This document shows, one piece after another, positions 27,287 through 35,921 of a stretch of DNA of 64,000 nt (its first letter is position 1; every line of letters starts with the position of its first letter). This DNA is from Actinomycetota bacterium (GTDB lineage: Bacteria > Actinomycetota > Acidimicrobiia > Acidimicrobiales > Ilumatobacteraceae), in the NCBI GenBank assembly GCA_016870865.1, contig VGAC01000004.1, forward strand, positions 62,001 to 126,000, written 5' to 3'. Made by a program: the position numbers and the translations under genes. Under the pieces are notes generated by a model. The model was given only the letters and a program-made list of their open reading frames with translations. It did no database searches and was not told the origin of the DNA.

Positions 27287-28323
27287 CAGGCGAGTCTTTC
27301 GAGTGTTGCCTCGGCCTTTGCCGCCGCGGCAACGACCTGCTGGTCGAATGGTGCGAGTTCCTCTGCGCTGCGCTCGCCGAGTGCGCCACCGAGATAGCGG
27401 GCATACACGCCCTCGAGAATGCAGGCGAGTTTCCAGAAGGCGAACGCAATGTAGAAGTCGATGTTCGAGATGTCGCGTCCCGATACCTGCGCGTAACGCG
27501 TTGCGAGGTCACCACGGTCGCAGAAGCCCTCGAGTGTGGTCTGGGCCCCGGCCCAGGCGCTTTCCTCGTCGCCCGGACCCGTCCAATACACCATCAACAG
27601 GCCGAGGTCGGCGAGGGGATCGCCGAGTGTGCAGATCTCCCAGTCGAGAACGGCAACCACACTGCCCGTGTCGTCGACCATGCAGTTGTCGAGTCGGTAG
27701 TCACCGTGAACGATCGTTGCCGGGCCCTGAACGGGAATGCGTTTCATCAGTTCGTCGTGAACACGATCGACGCGGGGTAGTTCACGGGTCTTTTGCGCAT
27801 TCCACTGTCCGTACCAACGCTTCAGCTGACGGGCGATGTAACCCTCGTGTTTGCCGAGCGTGTCGAGACCGACCGCGGCAAGGTCGACGGAATGGATGGC
27901 CGCCATCGTGTCGACGATCGATTCGCTCGCCCGTCGCCGTGCCGGAACGCCAAGGATGCGCAGCGCGGTCTCCGTGTCGCGGATCACGTGGCCGTCGACG
28001 AATGCCATCACATAGAAAGGTGAGTCGTTCACCGTTGGGTCGTCGCAGAAACCGAGGGCCGGGGCCACCGGCACCTTCGACTTGCTGAGCGCCGAGATGA
28101 TGCGATGTTCGCGGCCCATGTCGTGTGCGCTGGCGAGAACATGGCCCAGCGGAGGGCGACGCAAGACGTATTTGCAGCCGTTGGCGTCGACGACGGCGTA
28201 GGTGAGATTCGAGTGTCCTCCGGCGATGACGCTAAAGGAGAACGGTGCCTTTGCCCCGGCGATGTTCTCCTCGAGCCAGGCCGGCACTACGCGGGAGAGT
28301 CCGGTGAGGGGTTCGTGGGACAT
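27286..28323 (-). CDS. phosphotransferase family protein (APH/ACAD10-like kinase fold)
   Basis: Protein of 345 residues with an aminoglycoside phosphotransferase kinase fold. The set resembling the kinase domain of ACAD10/11 acts on 4-hydroxyacyl-CoAs or related acyl compounds in beta-oxidation of hydroxy fatty acids. Seen motifs are SFSVIAGGHSNLTYAVVDANG (nucleotide loop), YVLRRPP, and the catalytic IVHGDYRLDNCMVDD (HxDxxxxN) with VLDWEICTLGDPLADLG (the metal-binding Asp). Start and downstream overlap suggest an operon with PAC2, the SDR and the LLM gene. It is divergent from the thioredoxin gene. Real antibiotic resistance is unlikely given the family context. Confidence 0.85.
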   Translation of the reverse strand: MSHEPLTGLSRVVPAWLEENIAGAKAPFSFSVIAGGHSNLTYAVVDANGCKYVLRRPPLGHVLASAHDMGREHRIISALSKSKVPVAPALGFCDDPTVNDSPFYVMAFVDGHVIRDTETALRILGVPARRRASESIVDTMAAIHSVDLAAVGLDTLGKHEGYIARQLKRWYGQWNAQKTRELPRVDRVHDELMKRIPVQGPATIVHGDYRLDNCMVDDTGSVVAVLDWEICTLGDPLADLGLLMVYWTGPGDEESAWAGAQTTLEGFCDRGDLATRYAQVSGRDISNIDFYIAFAFWKLACILEGVYARYLGGALGERSAEELAPFDQQVVAAAAKAEATLERLA

Positions 28324-28356
28324 GCGAGAAGAAAACTAGCCACGTTTCCCTCCCGA

Positions 28357-28362
28357 TAGCGT
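28357..28362 (+). promoter_or_regulatory. possible leaderless -10 of the thioredoxin gene
   Basis: TAGCGT fits the TANNNT -10 pattern and ends seven bases before ATG 28370, so transcription would begin at or next to the start codon. No Shine-Dalgarno is visible. It lies in the 46-base gap shared with the divergent phosphotransferase gene. Confidence 0.4.
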
Positions 28363-28369
28363 CTCGGAC

Positions 28370-29074
28370 ATGTTCATCGACGTCACCGACGCCACTTTCC
28401 AGGCCGAGGTCATCGAGCGGTCCCGCACCACCCCGGTCATTGTCGACTTGTGGGCCGAGTGGTGTGGCCCGTGCAAAACCCTCGGTCCGATCCTCGAAAA
28501 GGTCGTCGACGCCACGCGTGGCCAGGTCGTGTTGGCAAAGCTCGACGTGGATGCAAATCCGCAGGTGGCCGCCGCGTTCCGGGTGCAGTCGATTCCCGCC
28601 GTGTACGCGATTGTCAACGGCCAGATGGTCGATGCGTTCATGGGTGCCCAGCCCGAACAAGTCGTCGCCGAGTTCGTGGCCCGCCTGCTGCCGTCGGAGG
28701 AGAGTCAAACGGTGCGCAAGCTGATCGAGGCCGGCGATGAGGAAAGCCTGCGGGTTGCCTTGTCGATGGAACCCGGCAACCATGACGCCGTCGTTGCGAT
28801 GGCGCAGCTTTTGGTGAAAACCGATCGTGCGCCAGAGGCGCTGGGGTTGCTCGCGCGCATTCCCGAAACCGACGACGTGCGTCGTGTCGCTGCCGCGGCC
28901 CGCCTGGCCGCCGACCCCGTGGACGACTTCGACGCGCAACTCACCGAACTCCTCGAGAGCGTGAAGGCAGACGAGGCGGCCCGCCAGAAGTTCCTCGACA
29001 TCCTCGCCACAATGGGCCCCGACGACCCGCGCACGCCGAAATACCGCAAGCAACTCACGGCACGCCTCTTTTAG
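28370..29074 (+). CDS. thioredoxin-domain protein with TPR-like C terminus (YbbN/CnoX-like)
   Basis: Protein of 234 residues. Residues 1-105 form a thioredoxin domain with an intact active site, LWAEWCGPCKTLGPIL, and the cis-proline loop SIPAVYAI. Residues 110-234 are helical, with TPR-like repeats (for example LRVALSMEPGNHDAVVAMAQLL), as in YbbN/CnoX. CnoX-type proteins act as holdases and protect substrates from over-oxidation; some keep a CxxC and others lose it. This one keeps it, so reductase activity is also possible. It is divergent from the phosphotransferase gene with a probable leaderless start, and comEA follows 40 bases downstream. Confidence 0.87.
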   Translation: MFIDVTDATFQAEVIERSRTTPVIVDLWAEWCGPCKTLGPILEKVVDATRGQVVLAKLDVDANPQVAAAFRVQSIPAVYAIVNGQMVDAFMGAQPEQVVAEFVARLLPSEESQTVRKLIEAGDEESLRVALSMEPGNHDAVVAMAQLLVKTDRAPEALGLLARIPETDDVRRVAAAARLAADPVDDFDAQLTELLESVKADEAARQKFLDILATMGPDDPRTPKYRKQLTARLF

Positions 29075-29114
29075 ATCTTGCCGTGACGCGCGGGGTGGCG
29101 CACACACGGAGGGC

Positions 29115-29879
29115 ATGAGCCCGCAACCTCTCCTCGAACGCCTCCGCCAGCGTGCGTCAGCCGCCCTGGCTTGGCACGGCCCCGCACGGGCACTCGCCAC
29201 GGCCGGATCGGTGGTCGTCGTGTGCATCGGCGCATGGTGGCTGTTGCGAGCCCCGTCGCCACCCATCGAGGCATCGTTACCGTTCGCCGGTCAATCCGAT
29301 TCCCCATCCACGTTGCAGACCGAGATTGCCGCCGCAACGCTCCCGCCCCCGGAGATTTCGTCGCATGCCCCCGACATCACGGTGCACGTCATCGGCGCAG
29401 TGGTCGCGCCGGGGGTCTACGAACTAGCGGCCCCGAGCCGTGTGGTGGATGCCGTGACCGCGGCCGGCGGCCCGACGCCGCAGGCCGATCTCTCCTCGCT
29501 CAACATGGCCTTGCCTCTCAGCGACGCGGATCAGGTGTACGTGCCACCGCGTTCCGTGGTGGGGTCACCCAAGCGCTCGCCAACGACTCGGGCGAGTCGT
29601 ACGAACCCGACCGTGGCCACGGTGCCGCAGCAAATTGCCGCAGCAACCAGCCTGCCTCAGCCGACGGCTGCGGCCCCGGCTACGGGCGTGGTCAACATCA
29701 ACACGGCAGATGCAACCTTGCTCGAGTCGCTGCCGGGGGTCGGTCCGTCGACGGCGAAGGCGATCATCGCCCACCGTCAGGTCAACGGTCCTTTCGCAAA
29801 GCCCGAGGCCCTCCTTGACGTGAAGGGAATAGGCAAGGGCAAGTGGGCCGCGATGAAACAGTTCGTCACGGTGTCGTGA
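29115..29879 (+). CDS. comEA: ComEA-like DNA-binding competence protein
   Basis: Membrane-anchored DNA receptor of 254 residues. A membrane segment lies at about residues 30-52 (ATAGSVVVVCIGAWWLL), then a linker, then a SLBB domain at about residues 92-145 (VHVIGAVVAPGVYELAAPSRVVDAV). A proline-rich linker follows, and a helix-hairpin-helix domain ends the protein (residues 190-254): VVNINTADATLLESLPGVGPSTAKAIIAHRQ. This SLBB plus HhH layout is that of Gram-positive ComEA. It binds double-stranded DNA outside the membrane and passes one strand to ComEC. comEC follows about 470 bases downstream, with a minus-strand gene between them. Confidence 0.9.
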   Translation: MSPQPLLERLRQRASAALAWHGPARALATAGSVVVVCIGAWWLLRAPSPPIEASLPFAGQSDSPSTLQTEIAAATLPPPEISSHAPDITVHVIGAVVAPGVYELAAPSRVVDAVTAAGGPTPQADLSSLNMALPLSDADQVYVPPRSVVGSPKRSPTTRASRTNPTVATVPQQIAAATSLPQPTAAAPATGVVNINTADATLLESLPGVGPSTAKAIIAHRQVNGPFAKPEALLDVKGIGKGKWAAMKQFVTVS

Positions 29880-29901
29880 CCCGACGGTGTGTGCGGGTCG
29901 A

Positions 29902-30348
29902 TCAGATAGCGCCGAGCGAGCGCGCAGCGAACACGAGGCCGAGCACGACACCGATCCACACACCGCCGGCGTACACGGCGAACTCGCCTGCCCACTCGCG
30001 CCAGCCGGCAATCACGCGCCTGCGCACGCGGGCCGCCGCCAACTGGCCGATCGTCCACCACAGTGCGGCCGAGCCGATGATCGCCAGGCTCCAACGCGCG
30101 GCTCCCGTCACTGCGGGAACGCCGACCAGAGCGAGCAGGGGAACACCGAACGAGACCAAGACGTAGCCGGTCGCCCCGAGAAAGGCGCCGTCGGTGGCAA
30201 AGAGCACGAGAGCACCGAAAGTGGCGAATCCTGCGCCGATTCCCACACCTGCGATTCCGCCTTGTTTGGCGAGGCGGCGCTTCAAGTCGACGATCCCACC
30301 CGGCACGATGCGTCGACGACGCGGCCGGGTATCGGGTGTCGTTGACAT
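29902..30348 (-). CDS. predicted four-helix membrane protein, unknown function
   Basis: I do not recognise a named family. Using the ATG at 30348 the protein has 148 residues. The first 30 are arginine-rich and cytoplasmic (TTPDTRPRRRRIVPGG). Hydrophobic segments follow at about residues 42-62 (GVGIGAGFATFGALVLF), 68-88 (GYVLVSFGVPLLALVG), 94-112 (WSLAIIGSAALWWTI) and 128-147 (YAGGVWIGVVLGLVFA). It lies between comEA and comEC on the opposite strand, and its ATG shares two bases with the comEC ATG (CATG at 30346-30349). Insertion of this gene between comEA and comEC may be lineage-specific. Confidence 0.6.
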   Translation of the reverse strand: MSTTPDTRPRRRRIVPGGIVDLKRRLAKQGGIAGVGIGAGFATFGALVLFATDGAFLGATGYVLVSFGVPLLALVGVPAVTGAARWSLAIIGSAALWWTIGQLAAARVRRRVIAGWREWAGEFAVYAGGVWIGVVLGLVFAARSLGAI

Positions 30349-31537
30349 GGCCCGATCGTACGTCACGCCGTTTGTCGGCGCGTGTGTTGCATTGTTCCTT
30401 TGCGTCTTTGCCTTTCGGGCGCACGGTGAATGGAACCGCATCGAGAACGTTCCCGTCGGCGCGTACAGCGGTCTGGCAACGGTGGTCGGTGATCCCGAAC
30501 CGCGCGGCGTTGGGGTCTCCGTCGTGCTCCGGGTGGAGGGTTGGCGCTACGAGGCAATCCTCCACGGGGCCGACGCGTGGCGTGTGCGTAACCGGATGCA
30601 GGGCGAGTCGGTGTTGATGTCGGCCACACGCCAGCGGTGGGGGGAGGGCCTGCCGCGTTACAAACTCGTGCGCCACGTCGCGGGCCGGCTCGTCGACGTC
30701 AACCTCGGCGGCGACTGGACGCAGGGGTCCGCTTTGACGCGCGCGACCAACAGACTGCGCCGCCTCATTGCACACGGCGCGTCGGCGCTACCGCGCGCGG
30801 AGGGGTCGCTGCTGGTGGGTCTCGTGATCGGCGACGATCGTGCTCAACCTCGCGGGATGCGCACATCGTTTCGTGACGCCGGTTTGTCGCATCTCACGGC
30901 GGTGTCGGGTCAGAACATCGTGTTCGTACTCGCCGTCTTTTCGCCCGCGATCACTCGCATGAAGCCCCGTGCACGTCTCGTAGCGACGCTGGGCGTGCTT
31001 GCTGCCTTCACGTTGATGACGCGAGCCGAACCGTCCGTTTTGCGTGCGGGGGGAATGGCCGGTCTCTCGGCGGTCGTCTTTGCGGCGGGCGGCAAGATTG
31101 CCGCAGGCAGGGCGTTGCTCGCATCGTCGGCTGTGTTGGTGATCGCCGACCCGTTTCTTGCGTGGTCGGTGGGCTATTGGTTGTCGTTTGCGGCGACGGC
31201 CGGTCTCGTTGTCGTCGGCCCGCAATGTGAATCGTTGCTGCGCCAGCGGCTGCGGTGCCCGGGATTCATCGCAGCGCCGCTCGCGGCTTCGTTCGCCGCG
31301 CAGTTGGCGACGTTGCCGATTCTCGTCGTCGTTTTCGGCAGGGTGGCGCCGTGGGGTCTCGTTGCGAACCTGTTCGCCGTGCCCGTGGCGGGGGCGGTGA
31401 TGTTGGCCGGCCTGCCGTTGTGTCTCGTCGCCGGTCTTGTCGGCCAACCAGTGGCGAGTCTGCTCACCGCCCCTTTGCTGCTCGGCGTGCGTTGGGTGTG
31501 GTGGGTGGCCGAGATCGTTGCGCGACTTCCGGCCTAG
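30347..31537 (+). CDS. comEC: ComEC-type DNA uptake channel, short form without MBL domain
   Basis: Inner-membrane channel protein of the ComEC/Rec2 competence family, which brings single-stranded DNA into the cell. The protein has 396 residues, against about 700-800 in full-length ComEC. Residues 1-140 hold a membrane segment and the OB-like DUF4131-type region (WRYEAILHGADAWRVRNRM). Residues 150-396 are the competence domain with GLVIGDDRAQPRGMRTSFRDAGLSHLTAVSGQNI, its most conserved block, and about eight membrane helices. The C-terminal metallo-beta-lactamase domain is absent: the stop follows the last helix and holA follows at once. The missing nuclease could be encoded elsewhere. Its ATG overlaps the divergent upstream gene. 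Confidence 0.85.
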   Translation: MARSYVTPFVGACVALFLCVFAFRAHGEWNRIENVPVGAYSGLATVVGDPEPRGVGVSVVLRVEGWRYEAILHGADAWRVRNRMQGESVLMSATRQRWGEGLPRYKLVRHVAGRLVDVNLGGDWTQGSALTRATNRLRRLIAHGASALPRAEGSLLVGLVIGDDRAQPRGMRTSFRDAGLSHLTAVSGQNIVFVLAVFSPAITRMKPRARLVATLGVLAAFTLMTRAEPSVLRAGGMAGLSAVVFAAGGKIAAGRALLASSAVLVIADPFLAWSVGYWLSFAATAGLVVVGPQCESLLRQRLRCPGFIAAPLAASFAAQLATLPILVVVFGRVAPWGLVANLFAVPVAGAVMLAGLPLCLVAGLVGQPVASLLTAPLLLGVRWVWWVAEIVARLPA

Positions 31538-31563
31538 ACGACACCCGTGTGCGACACTGGTGC

Positions 31564-32565
31564 GTGTCGGTCATGCTCCTCACCGGCGACGACGAGTCGC
31601 TCCTTGTCGAGGAACTCGGCACGCGTATCCACGAGGCGCTCGGCGGTGCGGATCGCTCGCTGGCCCTCGACGATTTCGATGCCGACAGGCCGACCGTCGG
31701 CGAACGGGATTCAGCCATACGCTCGGCCGTGGATGCGGCTGCGACACGGTCGTTGTTCTCCGATTTCCGAGTCGTGGTTCTTCGCCGTATCGATGCGGCG
31801 GTCGTCGATTCGCTCGAGCCACTCGTCGACTACCTCGCCAACCCCCTCGACTCCACGCGACTGATCCTCACCTCGAAGGGCAAGCCGCCAAAGAGCATCA
31901 ACGATGCCATCAAGCGGGCGGGTGGCACGTCGATGTCGACGGCGATCGGCAACTCAGCCGAGCGCGAAGTCTGGTACCGAGCACAGATCCAAGCCGCGGG
32001 CCTGCATCTCGACCCGGCCGCGATCTCCGCCCTCACCGAGCGACTCGGTGAGGACGTGGGTCGTTTCCCCGGCATTCTCGACACGCTGATCTCCGCCTAC
32101 GGCACGTCGAAGAAATTGACCCGCGACGAGGTGTTGCCGTTCGTGGGGGAGGCGGGGGCGGTTCCCCTCTACGAACTCGCAAATGCAATCGACGCCGGTG
32201 ACGCTTCGGGGGCGCTGGCGGTTCTCCACCGCATGTTGGGTGCGGGCGAGATGCATCCCCTGCAGGTCGTCAAACTGCTGCACAACCATTTCGCACGCCT
32301 CCTTGGCCTGGAAGGTGCCGATGTATCGACCCCGCGTGAGGCACTCGATTTGTTGGGCATGAAGCCGAAGAGCGATTTCCCCGGCAGGAAAATGCTGCAA
32401 CAAATTGCCCGCCTCGGCCCCGAGGGTGTGCACCGCGCGATCCAATTGGTGGCCGATGCCGACCTGCAACTGCGCGGCACGCGCGACTGGCCCGAGGGCC
32501 TGGTGGTCGAGGTGCTCGTTGCGCGACTCGCACGACTCTCGGCGCGACGCCCGGTGCGTCGCTGA
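31564..32565 (+). CDS. holA: DNA polymerase III subunit delta
   Basis: Delta subunit of the clamp loader, which opens the beta sliding clamp. The protein has 333 residues from GTG 31564 (or 330 from ATG 31573); GTG gives MSVMLLTGDDESLLVEEL, the normal family start. The N-terminal AAA-like domain has FSDFRVVVLRRIDAA and YLANPLDSTRLILTSKG, the centre has AITERLGEDVGRFP-like AISALTERLGEDV and GEAGAVPLYELANAIDAGDASGALAVL, and the C-terminal helical collar ends the protein. The order comEA-comEC-holA-rpsT-lepA is widely conserved; here rpsT lies on the minus strand. Confidence 0.9.
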   Translation: MSVMLLTGDDESLLVEELGTRIHEALGGADRSLALDDFDADRPTVGERDSAIRSAVDAAATRSLFSDFRVVVLRRIDAAVVDSLEPLVDYLANPLDSTRLILTSKGKPPKSINDAIKRAGGTSMSTAIGNSAEREVWYRAQIQAAGLHLDPAAISALTERLGEDVGRFPGILDTLISAYGTSKKLTRDEVLPFVGEAGAVPLYELANAIDAGDASGALAVLHRMLGAGEMHPLQVVKLLHNHFARLLGLEGADVSTPREALDLLGMKPKSDFPGRKMLQQIARLGPEGVHRAIQLVADADLQLRGTRDWPEGLVVEVLVARLARLSARRPVRR

Positions 32566-32600
32566 CTCTCACGCCACTCGGGCGATGACTGTGCCGAAGA

Positions 32601-32858
32601 TCACGCCTTGGCGGCGTTGATCTTCTTCATCAGGCGACTCTTGCGGCGCGCGGCCTGATTCGGGTGGATGATGCCCTTCGTGGCCGCCTTGTCGAGGCGC
32701 TTCATCGCCAGACGCACGTCGTCTTCGTTGGTATCGGTGCCGATGCTGGCCGTCGCGCTCTTCACGCGGGTGCGCAGTTCACTCTTGACGGCTTTGTTGC
32801 GCTCTTGGCGTTTGGCGTTGGTGAGGATGCGCTTCTTTTGGCTTTTGATGTTTGCCAC
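32601..32858 (-). CDS. rpsT: 30S ribosomal protein S20
   Basis: Primary 16S rRNA-binding protein S20, 85 residues, from GTG 32858 (VANIKSQKKRI). Longer in-frame readings reach into the lepA region and have no support. The protein is rich in lysine and arginine and almost all helical: KRILTNAKRQERNKAVKSEL, then MKRLDKAATKGIIHPNQAARRKSRLMKKI. Length and motifs are those of the family. It is convergent with holA (35-base gap) and divergent from lepA (69-base gap). Confidence 0.96.
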   Translation of the reverse strand: MANIKSQKKRILTNAKRQERNKAVKSELRTRVKSATASIGTDTNEDDVRLAMKRLDKAATKGIIHPNQAARRKSRLMKKINAAKA

Positions 32859-32909
32859 GGCGCCCGAGGCTAACAGCCGCTCCCCACGACCCCAACCCCG
32901 TCGCGCCTC

Positions 32910-32915
32910 TAGAAT
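32910..32915 (+). promoter_or_regulatory. -10 element of lepA
   Basis: TAGAAT, a close match to TATAAT, ends 12 bases before ATG 32928. The start of transcription would fall about 6-8 bases upstream of the ATG, giving a very short leader. No Shine-Dalgarno is visible. A -35 cannot be placed with confidence. Confidence 0.45.
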
Positions 32916-32927
32916 TCGACCACCCCC

Positions 32928-34712
32928 ATGGACCTTTCCCGCATCAGAAATTTTTCGATCATCGCCCATATCGACCATGGGAAGTCGACGTTGTCCGACC
33001 GCATTCTGGAACTGACCAAGGCGGTCGATGCCCGCGAGATGCGGGCTCAATACCTCGACTCGATGGACCTCGAACGTGAGCGCGGGATCACCATCAAGGC
33101 CCAGAACGTGCGCGTCGACTGGAAGGGTTCGGTGTTGCACCTCATCGACACCCCGGGCCATGTCGACTTCGGTTACGAGGTCAGCCGTTCGCTCGCCGCC
33201 TGCGAGGGAGTCGTGCTCGTCGTCGACGCAGCGCAGGGCATCGAGGCACAGACGCTGGCGAACTGCTACCTCGCACTCGAGAACGACCTCGAGATCGTTG
33301 CGGCACTCAACAAAATCGACCTGCCAGCCGCGAACCCCGACTACTACGCCGATGAAATCGAGCGTGTTCTGGGAATCCCCGCGGACCAGATCCTGCGCAT
33401 ATCGGCCAAGACCGGCGAGGGTGTGCCCGACCTGCTCGATGCGATCATCGAGCGAATCCCTGCACCGAAGGGTGACGCCGGCCAGCCACTACAGGCACTC
33501 ATCTTCGACAGCCAGTTCGACCAGTACCGCGGCGTCGTCAGTTCGGTGCGCGTCATGAACGGTGTGCTCGACTCGCGCAGCAAGTTGTTCCTCATGCAGG
33601 CCGGCGCCACGCACGAGGCAATCGAAATTGGTGTGCGACGACCCGTCAACACCCCGGTCGATTCACTCGGGCCGGGCGAGGTGGGTTACCTCATCGCGGG
33701 AATCAAGGATGTCTCCGAAGCACGCAGCGGTGAAACCGTGACGAAGGCCAACCGCCAGGCAGCCGAGCCACTGCCCGGCTATCGCGACCCGAAGCCGATG
33801 GTGTTCTGCGGCTTGTATCCGATCGACGGTGACGACTTCGAGAACCTGCGCGACAGTCTCCAGAAGCTGAAGCTGAACGACGCCTCCATCACATACGAGC
33901 CCGAGAGTTCGGGTGCGCTGGGGTTCGGTTTCCGCTGCGGCTTCCTTGGTCTCTTGCACATGGAGATCGTCAAGGAGCGTCTCGAGCGCGAATTCAACCT
34001 TGCGCTCATCGCCACGGCCCCATCGGTCGAGTACCGCGTGCACAAGACCAACGGTGAGGTGCAGTTCGTCGACACGCCGATGTCGCTGCCCTCCGCGCAG
34101 CAGATCGACTTCATCGAAGAACCGTATTTCAAGGTCGGCATCGTCACACCCAAGGACTACACCGGCACGCTCATGGAACTTTGCCAGTCACGTCGTGGCG
34201 AGCTGCAGAAGATCGAGTACCTGTCACCCGAACGGGTCGAACTGATCTACTCGATCCCGCTCGCCGAGGTCGTCGTCGACTTCTTCGACCAGATGAAGAG
34301 CCGTTCACAGGGGTATGCCAGCCTCGACTACGAGCTCGAGGGCTACCGCGAGTCGAACCTCGTGCGCGTCGACCTGCTGCTCAACGGCCAGGCCGCCGAC
34401 GCATTCAGCACCATCGTCCACCGTGATCGTGCCTTCGATTACGGCCGCAGGATGTGCGAGAAGTTGAAGGAATTGATTCCGCGCCAGATGTTCGACATCC
34501 CGATCCAGGCGGCGATAGGCGGCAAGGTGTTGGCCCGCGAAACCGTCAAGGCGAAGCGCAAGGACGTCCTCGCCAAGTGCTACGGCGGCGACATCACGCG
34601 CAAGCGCAAACTCCTCGAGAAGCAAAAAGAGGGCAAGAAGAAGATGAAGTCGATCGGCCGCGTCGAGGTCCCGGGAGACGTCTTCATTTCGGCCCTCAAA
34701 CTCGACGACTGA
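32928..34712 (+). CDS. lepA: elongation factor 4 (LepA)
   Basis: LepA is a ribosome-bound GTPase that acts in initiation and back-translocation. The protein has 594 residues, the family length. The G domain shows [19 protein letters not shown] at about residue 12, [30 protein letters not shown] and [12 protein letters not shown]. Domains II and III follow, then the EF-G-like domain V ([39 protein letters not shown]). The LepA-specific C-terminal domain carries [26 protein letters not shown]. It is preceded by a strong -10 element and followed by an MFS gene after six bases. Confidence 0.98.
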   Translation: MDLSRIRNFSIIAHIDHGKSTLSDRILELTKAVDAREMRAQYLDSMDLERERGITIKAQNVRVDWKGSVLHLIDTPGHVDFGYEVSRSLAACEGVVLVVDAAQGIEAQTLANCYLALENDLEIVAALNKIDLPAANPDYYADEIERVLGIPADQILRISAKTGEGVPDLLDAIIERIPAPKGDAGQPLQALIFDSQFDQYRGVVSSVRVMNGVLDSRSKLFLMQAGATHEAIEIGVRRPVNTPVDSLGPGEVGYLIAGIKDVSEARSGETVTKANRQAAEPLPGYRDPKPMVFCGLYPIDGDDFENLRDSLQKLKLNDASITYEPESSGALGFGFRCGFLGLLHMEIVKERLEREFNLALIATAPSVEYRVHKTNGEVQFVDTPMSLPSAQQIDFIEEPYFKVGIVTPKDYTGTLMELCQSRRGELQKIEYLSPERVELIYSIPLAEVVVDFFDQMKSRSQGYASLDYELEGYRESNLVRVDLLLNGQAADAFSTIVHRDRAFDYGRRMCEKLKELIPRQMFDIPIQAAIGGKVLARETVKAKRKDVLAKCYGGDITRKRKLLEKQKEGKKKMKSIGRVEVPGDVFISALKLDD

Positions 34713-34718
34713 CCAGCG

Positions 34719-35921
34719 ATGCCCGCCACTTTCCGGTCGCTGCGGAACCGCAACGCCAAGTACTTCTTTGCGGGTGTGCTCGTCAGCAACATCGGCACCT
34801 GGATGCAGTTCACGGCATCCGCGTTCCTGCTGTACCGACTCACGGGCAGGGCCACCGACCTTGGTCTCAACGTCATGTTCCAGTTCCTGCCGATGCTGCT
34901 GCTCGGTGCATGGGCCGGCACCATCGCCGATCGCCACAACAGGCGCCGGATGACGCTGATCACACAGTCGGGCCTGGCCATCCAGTCGATCGTCCTGGGA
35001 GTGCTCGACCTCACGGGCAACATCAACATAGGTGTCGTCTACGTGCTCAGCCTCGCACTCGGTGTGATCAATGCCTTCGACAATCCGGCTCGGCGCGGCC
35101 TTGTCACGGAACTGGTCGACGTCGATGACATCGGCAACGCGGTGTCGCTGAACACCGCGGCGATGACCGGCTCGCGCATCCTGGGGCCGGCGCTTGCCGC
35201 CACACTCGTGGGCCCACTGGGAACGGGGTGGTTGTTCGTCATCAATGGCCTGTCGTTCGCGGCGATTCTCCTCGGCATCGTTGCCATGGATGTGTCACTC
35301 CTGCGTGTCGCACCGCCCGCTCCGCGCGGTGGCAGGCCCGTGCGCGAAGCGATTGGGTTCATCCGAAACGACCACGTGCTCCGACCTCTCTTCATCGTGC
35401 TGGTGATTGTCAGCACGTTCGCGTTCAACTACAGCGTCGTGCTACCCAAGCTGGCCGACGCGCGGTGGGGCAGCGAGAATTCGTTCGGCTGGTTGCTTGC
35501 CGTCGTCAGTGTTGGCAGCCTGATCGGAAGCCTGATGACCGCCGGCCGTGAAACCGTTTCGCTGCGCTGGTTCAACTGGACCGTCTTCGTTCTTGCGGTC
35601 AGCAACATCGCCCTCGCATGGGCTCCGAACCTCGCGCTGGCATTCGTTTTTGCCGTGCCCCTGGGAATCGGCGGTGCCGGCTTCATAGCGAGTGTGAACG
35701 CCATCTCTCAGGTGATGTCGCCACCGAACATGCGGGGGCGCCTGCTCGCCCTGGGTGCGGTCGCATTCCTTGGTTCGACACCCATCGGTGGTCCGGTGAC
35801 GGGTTGGATCGCCGACCACGTCAGTCCCGAATGGTCACTCGGGTACGGAGGGGTCATCGCACTGCTTTGTTGGGCTTGGATGGCGACGGTGATGAAACGT
35901 GGGCCACAATCGGTGGCATGA
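34719..35921 (+). CDS. MFS transporter of the MFS_3/EntS-like group
   Basis: Major facilitator of 400 residues with 10-12 hydrophobic segments, resembling the enterobactin-exporter-like group that pushes siderophores or drugs out. Motif A appears between helices 2 and 3: GTIADRHNRRRMTLI. The N-terminal start FRSLRNRNAKYFFAGVLVSNIGTWMQF is typical of this group. The second half has a weaker motif-A equivalent and PPNMRGRLLALGAVAFLGSTPIGGPVTGWIAD. It begins six bases after lepA and its stop overlaps the photolyase start (ATGA), so it sits in an operon with both. The substrate is unknown. Confidence 0.88.
   Translation: MPATFRSLRNRNAKYFFAGVLVSNIGTWMQFTASAFLLYRLTGRATDLGLNVMFQFLPMLLLGAWAGTIADRHNRRRMTLITQSGLAIQSIVLGVLDLTGNINIGVVYVLSLALGVINAFDNPARRGLVTELVDVDDIGNAVSLNTAAMTGSRILGPALAATLVGPLGTGWLFVINGLSFAAILLGIVAMDVSLLRVAPPAPRGGRPVREAIGFIRNDHVLRPLFIVLVIVSTFAFNYSVVLPKLADARWGSENSFGWLLAVVSVGSLIGSLMTAGRETVSLRWFNWTVFVLAVSNIALAWAPNLALAFVFAVPLGIGGAGFIASVNAISQVMSPPNMRGRLLALGAVAFLGSTPIGGPVTGWIADHVSPEWSLGYGGVIALLCWAWMATVMKRGPQSVA

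Noticed and set aside
27286-28323. Aminoglycoside resistance gene.
   Set aside because: The kinase fold matches, but the sequence pattern and operon context fit the ACAD10-like metabolic group.
32601-33161. A longer start for rpsT up to 33161.
   Set aside because: The extra 101 residues lie antisense to lepA and S20 is about 85 residues; GTG 32858 is the family start.
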